From: Pseudonectria foliicola
Lineage: Eukaryota; Ascomycota; Sordariomycetes; Hypocreales; Nectriaceae
Direction: 5' to 3'
NCBI GenBank assembly: GCA_003693505.1
Contig: QUZD01000010.1
Span: forward strand, 312,373 to 376,372
Length of the DNA stretch: 64,000 bases
A program made the position numbers and the translations under genes. How positions within the stretch are numbered: the stretch's first letter is position 1; each line of letters opens with the position of its first letter. Under the pieces are notes generated by a model. It was not told the DNA's origin. It ran no database searches and saw only the letters and a program-made list of their open reading frames with translations. Of the stretch, positions 58,311 to 64,000 are shown piece by piece.

Positions 58311-59831
58311 ATGCCACCATCACGATCTCTCCGGTCCTCCAGAGCAGCCGCCGCCGCCGCCGCTACAACTGCTACAACTCCCACTCCCACCTCCACTGCA
58401 GCAGCAGCAGCAGCAGCAACATCAACATCAACAAAGCTCCGCCGCGCCCATCGCAAATCCCGCAACGGCTGCCTCGAGTGCAAGCGCCGCCACATCAAGT
58501 GCGACGAGGCCCGTCCCGCGTGCACCAACTGCATCGTCGCCGAGCGCGTCTGTGCCTTTCCTCCGGTCCCGGAGCGGGCCACCGGGGCCGGAACCGGGAC
58601 CGGTCGAGGGATTCCGGGCCCCGTCCCGACGCCGGCTTTGACACCGATCCCGGAGCCCGACGTGAGCTCGACGACGAGCACATCGGAAACGCCGGTGCAT
58701 GTTCCTGAGCTGCCCGGGGTCCCAGCGGACACCTCGACGTACTCCTCACTCCCTTCCCTGTCCGCCTTCTTCGCCATCTCAACCCCGGCCTCAACCCCGA
58801 CCTCATCTTCAACCTCCACCACGACACCTCTGCATACCTCTGACCAGCCTTCTTTCACGGCCACTCACCTCGTCCTCCTCCATCACGCAGAGACATCTCC
58901 CGACGCCTTCGGCCTCAGCCTCGACGCCGACCAGGCGCGGCCCGTCCTGGACATTGCCGTGTCCCGCACCCACGATGCGCCCTACGCCATGGACCAGCTG
59001 CTCGCCCTCGTCGCGGAGCATCGAGCCGCGCAGCACAAGAAGCTCGGCGGCGTTGCAGAAGCGGCGGCATTGCGGCAGACGGCCACGGAACTACAGACGC
59101 GGGCCCTCGCCTCGTTCAATCGCCACGTCCAGCAGGATCACCAACACCAACAGCATCACCATCACCATCACCATCACCATGGCCATCACGATTCCGAGCA
59201 GGCCGCCGCGGAAAAGTGTCTGCCGCGCTTCCTCTTCGCCTCGATGCTGAGCATCCACGTCCTGTACGACACGTTTTCCAACCACCGCTCCTCGTTCCAC
59301 GCCTTCATCGACCGCTTCGTCGACTGCGTCCACTTCCACCGCGGCGTCCGCACCGTCATCCACTCCACCTTCCACATCATCACCGCCTCTCCGCTCGGCC
59401 CTCTTGTCCTCCGCGTCGCCGACGCTGTCCCGGCCGCCTCCGCCGGGACGGACGAATGTGCGCCCTTGTTCTCTCTTCTCGACGCCTCCGACCTGAATCG
59501 GACCGCCGTCGACGGGTGTCGTGAGGCGGCGCGTGCCCTCCAGTGGGCCTTCGACGTCTATGCCAATCTGCCTGAAGGAGAGGGCATCCACGCCGCTACG
59601 TCGTTCCCCGTGCGACTGCAGGACCAGTACATCGATGCTCTCCGCAAGTGCCGGCCCGAGGCTCTCGTTGTCCTCGCCTACTACGGCGTCATCGTGCATC
59701 GGTGCCGTGATGTTTGGATCTTTGGCGATGCCGGCGAGTTCCTCATTCGACTCATCGCCAGCCATCTCGGCAGCTTCTGGCAGGATGCAATGCGATGGCC
59801 CCTGGCGGTACTGAGTGGTGAGCAGACATGA
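58311..59831 (+). CDS. Zn2Cys6 transcription factor (Upc2-like)
   Basis: Intronless as read, 506 aa. Ala- and Thr-rich N-terminus (12-42), then a basic patch and the binuclear zinc cluster C54-x2-C57-x6-C64-x6-C71-x2-C74-x6-C81, reading NGCLECKRRHIKCDEARP. This is close to the sterol-regulator subgroup (Upc2/Ecm22) and many related fungal factors. A Ser/Thr/Pro-rich linker (90-190) precedes the helical fungal regulatory domain. A run of nine His flanked by Gln and more His (about 285-300) is unusual. The C-terminal part (LVVLAYYGVIVHRCRDVWIFG) matches the fold seen in Upc2-type ligand-binding domains. The targets are unknown; the name reflects the zinc-cluster subgroup only. Confidence 0.88.
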   Translation: MPPSRSLRSSRAAAAAAATTATTPTPTSTAAAAAAATSTSTKLRRAHRKSRNGCLECKRRHIKCDEARPACTNCIVAERVCAFPPVPERATGAGTGTGRGIPGPVPTPALTPIPEPDVSSTTSTSETPVHVPELPGVPADTSTYSSLPSLSAFFAISTPASTPTSSSTSTTTPLHTSDQPSFTATHLVLLHHAETSPDAFGLSLDADQARPVLDIAVSRTHDAPYAMDQLLALVAEHRAAQHKKLGGVAEAAALRQTATELQTRALASFNRHVQQDHQHQQHHHHHHHHHGHHDSEQAAAEKCLPRFLFASMLSIHVLYDTFSNHRSSFHAFIDRFVDCVHFHRGVRTVIHSTFHIITASPLGPLVLRVADAVPAASAGTDECAPLFSLLDASDLNRTAVDGCREAARALQWAFDVYANLPEGEGIHAATSFPVRLQDQYIDALRKCRPEALVVLAYYGVIVHRCRDVWIFGDAGEFLIRLIASHLGSFWQDAMRWPLAVLSGEQT

Positions 59832-60451
59832 CACCAAGGATCGTGCTTTCGTCGGGGAGACAAGTCATCATCACCACGGGTAACGTAAAAAAAACCTTCT
59901 GTATTCTTCTCTGGAGTAATGTATCTGGAGACGCCTCCACCAAAAAAGGCCATCGACTATTTTTGCTTCCATGTTCATCATGGAACCTCAACACGCCCTT
60001 CTCCTCGCCTATCCATTGCCGGCCTCTTTGATTTTTTATTTAAATAAAATTTCTTATTCATCAAGGCAAAATCCGTCATCATCGTCGAAACCTAAACAAT
60101 GGGGAGGGGAGAAGTCCAAAAAGAAAACAGACAACATCTGGCCAACTCCCCGGGATCAATCCCCCCTTCACTGCGCAATTCCCCTTCAACCCCAACTGGT
60201 TCAAGTCGCGATGCCTGGATTCCGGCATCAGACGCGAGAGAGGGTGAGCGGGAAGTTTTCTATGGCGTATGGTATCACTACAGGACAAGAAAATCGAGAG
60301 AGGGTCGTGGAGAGAGAGGACGCCTGGGCTTTTGGAACCGCGAGACCATGTGGCATCACAGCCCGTAAAATTCCCAACCATCCCCTCCCGTCACCTCAGG
60401 GTCCCTTGTACCCTGGACTGGCGCGTACTCGGACCGAAACTCTTCGCTCAG
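59832..60451. other. Convergent spacer, 3' UTRs
   Basis: 620 nt between the Zn2Cys6 gene and CRM1, AT-rich around 60030-60065 (TTTAAATAAAAT), a plausible polyadenylation region for either gene. No ORF is supported. Confidence 0.45.
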
Positions 60452-63400
60452 TCACAGCTCATCATCGTCAAGCTCCGAGGGCTTGAGCAGGCCACCGACC
60501 TTCTGTCGTCGCTCCAGCTCGGCCGCCTTGGCATCTCGCTCCTGCTGCTCCTTCTCGACAATGAAAAGCTCGGCGTTGTCGCCAGCAAACTCCTTGAGAG
60601 AGATGAGGAAGTCACGTAGGTTGAGGCGGAACTTGTCGTACTGCGTGTTGAGGGTGAAGAGTCCTTCGACAAATGTGGTGATTTGTGCTCTGTAATAATC
60701 AATCGCAGTTAGCATGGCTCCAAGTTTCTAAAACCTTCCGCCACAAAGGGATTAAACATACGCTTGCAAGTTGGGGAAGGCAGTCTGCAGCAGGTTTGCC
60801 ACAAAGTTGGCCAGGAACTCGCGGTTGCCGGTGCCAGACTGGGCCTGGTCGGGAGTGTAGATGGGGCCCTGGATCTTGGGCTGAGTGCCGTCGGCCGGGT
60901 GAATGTAGTAGAAAAGCTTCATCAGCAGCATCGACTGTGTCTTGAATCCAGCCTTGTGGTCGTTGTCTGTCACGACAAAGAAGACGTCCTGCAGAATTGT
61001 GATGAAGAATCGCTGGAAGAAAGCGTTGGCAGTCTGCACGTCCGTCTTCTCTGCAATGTTGTTGATCAGCTCCAGGCACATGTTGAGGCCAGCGGCCTCA
61101 ACATCTCGGTTGTCGTGCTTGAACGCCCAAGAGCACGAGTCGATGACAAACTTGAACTGGTTGTTGTCAAGCTTGAGAAGTGCGGGGAAGCAGTGAAGGT
61201 TGATGGCTCGCAAGAGGTTGAAGAACTCAACACGGTGCTCGGGAAACTCGGAAAAGTCCTTGTTGATCATCTCCAGCGTGCACTCAAACACGTTCTGCAT
61301 GATGATGGGCACCTGGTCCTCCATCAAGGCAGAGAGCTTGGTGATGATGGTGGACATGGCCTTTAGGACCTCGGCGTCACGCGCACCAGGCACGTTGCGG
61401 TTGTAGTCGACAAGCACCGAGTCGAGCAGAGGAGGAACCATCTGGGCACGCACGGCCTGGAGGTCCTCGGCCTTGTCGACATAGACCTCGATGAGCTTGA
61501 GAATCTCCTTCTTGATGGTCCGCAGACCGCGGACCTTGGGCATTCTCGTGGCAAGCTCGCCATCTCGAGACACGGCCTCGGAAATCAGGGTGCTCGTCGC
61601 GTTGTACATCTGCAGCATGTCGTGGTAGATGCGACCAATCTGGGGGTAAAAATACGAGCCCACAGATGAACAAGCCGAGACGTTGGTCTTCATAATGTTG
61701 CCAATAACCTTGATCGTCTCGGAATCCTGGAGGATGGCGGGGTTCATCGTGGCCTGCTTGATGATTTCGTCCCATGCGGCATTGGGGATGGCCATGAGAT
61801 CGGACAGAAGCCTCTCCTGCTGGTGCTTGTTGCCCTGGGCGGCAACCATATAACCACACGCCTCGTAAAAGGTGTGCACCTGCTGGGGAGTCAGATCGCA
61901 GGTGATCTTACCCATGTTCCTGACAATCTCCTCGATGAAGGGCTCCTGCTCACTAGGCTGGAGGGCAACAAAGTGACGTCGGCACTGGCGGGCGATTTTG
62001 ATGAAGGTGTCGCAAGCCATGTCCTGCACACCCTCGTGAGACTCGTGCATGAACTCGAAAAGCTTATTGACGACAGTCTTGAGGAACTTCCAGTGCGCCT
62101 TGAGGAAGCGGGGGTACTGGCCAACAATGTACATAATGTTACTGGCCACGACCGCCTTGTTGTCCTTTCCTCGCTTCATCTCTGTCAGGCCAAGGAGGTC
62201 CTTGATGACGGTGACAAGGAATCGCTTCTCGGTCTCTTCGTTCATGGCCAATGAGATGGAACCAATGGCCCAGCACAGGACGTTGCAGTTGTGCCACGAC
62301 CACTCTGAGCCGTCGACCTGTCGGGCAAGCTTCTCCGTCATGATGTTCTCCGTATCGACGACATCGAGATGGGTGAGGTAGACTAGGCACTCTCGGATGG
62401 TCTTGTAAAGCTGGACCGTGTCGCTCTCCTTGACGAATTCACGAACGATCTCTCCCTCGTCGTTTTCAACGATCAGCACCTCCTCGGGTCGGACCATCTT
62501 TTCAATCATGACGACTCGTAGGTTGGAGAGGACCTCGTTATATTTGTGTTTCCGGAGCGGGTAGTTCATGAGGAGCGAGGGGTTGGGGGCGCCGCTGCCC
62601 GAGATGCCTCCGCCAACAGCCATCAGGGGGTTGATGTCGGTAATGGGCAGAGATTGCATCTCCTCGTAGAGCTCCTGAACGAGCTTCAGCCAGTAGTCGA
62701 GTGTGATCTTGAAGATCTCGCGGTCGTCGATCTGGGATATTCTAATCAGATAGTAGTGGCCGTGGATGAGGAAATCGCGGTTCGGGAGATTCTCGATAAG
62801 CTATTTCCCCCAAGATGTTAGTCTGTGGTCAACGAGTTTTGGGGAGGGGCGCGGTAAGACTCACGTTGAGATGCATGCCAAAGAAATTGCATAGGAACAG
62901 TGCCAAGTTCTGAATAAACTCCTGATCTCTCGAATTGCTGCTGGGGTACGTTGACTTGAGGTCCAGGGTCACGGGAATGATATTAGCAATGGTGGTCAGG
63001 ACCTCGGTGAACATCTTGACGAGCTGCTCATCATATGAGTTTGGCTGGCCAGGGCCACCAGTCTGGAGACCGCCAATCTCGGTGAGACACTGCAGAGTGA
63101 CGTTGCGGAACTCGGGAGTGGGCAAGAAACGAGTGCGCAGGGTCTCGATGAGGGGCGTTTCGAAGATGTAGCCGAGAGGGATCCAGTTGCAGAAGCGGAG
63201 GAGAGTCTCGAGGGTAGCCTTGACGAGGCTGGGTTGTGTGGCGGTGTTGAGAACCTCCTGGCAGAGCTGAAAGATCTGGGAGAACTCGGCGCACATGTTC
63301 TGCTTGAGGTTCCTCGTCTTGGTGGAAGTCATGGCCTCGGCGGAGTAGTCAAAGACCTCTTCGGAAAGCAGACGCAGAATGATCATGTTGTTCTCGCAGA

Positions 63401-63911
63401 TTGACAAGCTAGAGTGGCAAGAGGAGATGATTTCGTTGATAAAGGTGGGCCAGTTGTGCGGCCACTCCTGCTTAAGGACAGAGACGAGGACGAGATTGAG
63501 CTTGTTGAGCAGAGTCTTTTGTGAGCGCAGTGACTCCTCGCTGCTCGAGCACTGGATGATGAACTGGACAATGAAGTTTCGGATTCCTGTAGAGGCCAGT
63601 CAGTCGGCGGGCGGCACGCGGGGAAGCTGAAGAAGAGACAAACCCTGGCACTGATCCCGGGGAAGGACCTTCCACCTCGTCATGATGACATTGTCGAGAA
63701 CCTGCAAGCCCAAGTCTGCCGATAAGTTTTGTCAGCTTCGTTCGTGAGATTGTCTGCCAGCGGATAGCAAGGCAAGGCCATGGCGTCGATGCATGACCGG
63801 CTGATCTCAACGATCGCGGGTGGTGAGAGTGTACGTACACTTTGTCTGGGGATATTGTGCATCGGAAAGGATTTTGTCGACCATAAGCCAAGAATCGGGG
63901 TCCTCCTTGAA
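60452..63911 (-). CDS. CRM1: Exportin-1 / CRM1, partial (first exon outside window)
   Basis: Exons 63911-63839, 63715-63644, 63586-62865, 62800-60762 and 60689-60452 give 1047 aa, all in frame. About 30 N-terminal residues must lie beyond position 64000. The sequence opens FKEDPDSWLMVDKILSDAQ (CRIME/importin-beta N-terminal region), continues through HEAT repeats with VGQYPRFLKAHWKFLKTVVN and VQDMACDTFIKIA (the NES-groove region, repeats 11-12), and ends in the acidic SELDDDEL tail. It exports NES cargoes and pre-60S subunits with RanGTP. The residue aligned with the leptomycin-B-reactive Cys is Thr (GLTEMKRGKDNKA; codon 62183-62185). Tiny exons of 72 and 73 nt lie at the 5' side. Confidence 0.97.
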
Positions 63912-64000
63912 CTGCAGTGAGAAGTCAGCATCAATATTCTGTCTGATCGTCGGGCAGGCAGTCGAAGCTATTAGCTCGCTCGTGGGGGGGGGGGGGGGGG
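63912..64000. other. CRM1 intron 1 (part) with terminal 17-nt G run
   Basis: The minus-strand acceptor CACTGCAG precedes FKEDPD, with a good TGCTGAC branch site. Plus-strand positions 63984-64000 are all G (C on the CRM1 strand), so the window ends inside a homopolymer whose true length is unknown. Confidence 0.7.

Noticed and set aside
1..64000. CRISPR arrays, insertion sequences or prokaryotic operons
   Set aside because: The genes are spliced eukaryotic genes and the repeats are simple microsatellites without spacers.

Overview
The window is nuclear DNA of a filamentous ascomycete, most probably a Sordariomycete of the order Hypocreales. I base this on short introns (about 50-230 nt) with GTRNGT donors and CTAAC/CTGAC branch sites, high third-position GC in housekeeping genes, a Zn2Cys6 regulator, and the familiar neighbourhood NOP58 - VMA6 - uS15m - RPS0. 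The species cannot be named from the sequence alone. I support 21 protein genes and one tRNA. There are no mobile elements, CRISPR arrays or rRNA genes that I can recognise.

Left third (1-18 kb) is accessory in character: a secreted GH5 exo-beta-1,3-glucanase (232-1538, minus), a GT1-type glycosyltransferase (5059-6354, minus), an F-box protein (6753-8156, minus), the mitochondrial ABC exporter Atm1 (8826-11079, minus), tRNA-Gln(CUG) (11919-11989, minus), a cytochrome P450-like protein whose haem-ligand cysteine is replaced by serine (12445-14226, plus) and, tail to tail with it, a seven-exon flavin monooxygenase (14359-16289, minus).

The middle (19-29 kb) is a dense housekeeping block: a stomatin/SPFH membrane protein (19189-20321, plus), the snoRNP core protein NOP58 (21370-23406, minus) divergent from V-ATPase subunit d (23915-25181, plus), and mitochondrial ribosomal protein uS15m (25426-26470, minus) divergent from cytosolic RPS0/uS2 (26858-28069, plus). 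Both divergent promoters carry a TCACGTG E-box.

Next come the very long RasGEF protein Lte1 (29346-35273, minus), a 3.4-kb repeat-rich spacer, and SEC18/NSF (38718-41329, minus) divergent from a LENG1-like CIR-N protein (41760-42852, plus). Three small conserved fungal proteins follow: an unknown (42919-43539, minus), a WWEGYYDP protein (44535-45086, plus) and a KxDL/BORC-like protein (46290-47154, minus). A 6-kb stretch with no gene that I can support separates these from the right end: CTP-dependent diacylglycerol kinase DGK1 (53111-54346, minus), the 60S-biogenesis helicase SPB4 (55931-57885, plus), a Zn2Cys6 regulator (58311-59831, plus) and exportin-1/CRM1, whose first exon lies beyond the window (60452-63911, minus).

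Functionally, most of the right two thirds serves ribosome and snoRNP biogenesis and export (NOP58, SPB4, RPS0, CRM1), membrane traffic (SEC18, VMA6, KxDL) and lipid signalling (DGK1). The most unusual observations are the P450-like gene with a destroyed Cys loop, the RPS0 stop codon followed by 15 well-coded in-frame codons, and a dispersed intergenic TACCTAGGTA palindrome family. All intron coordinates were inferred by eye from splice signals, reading frame and family alignment.
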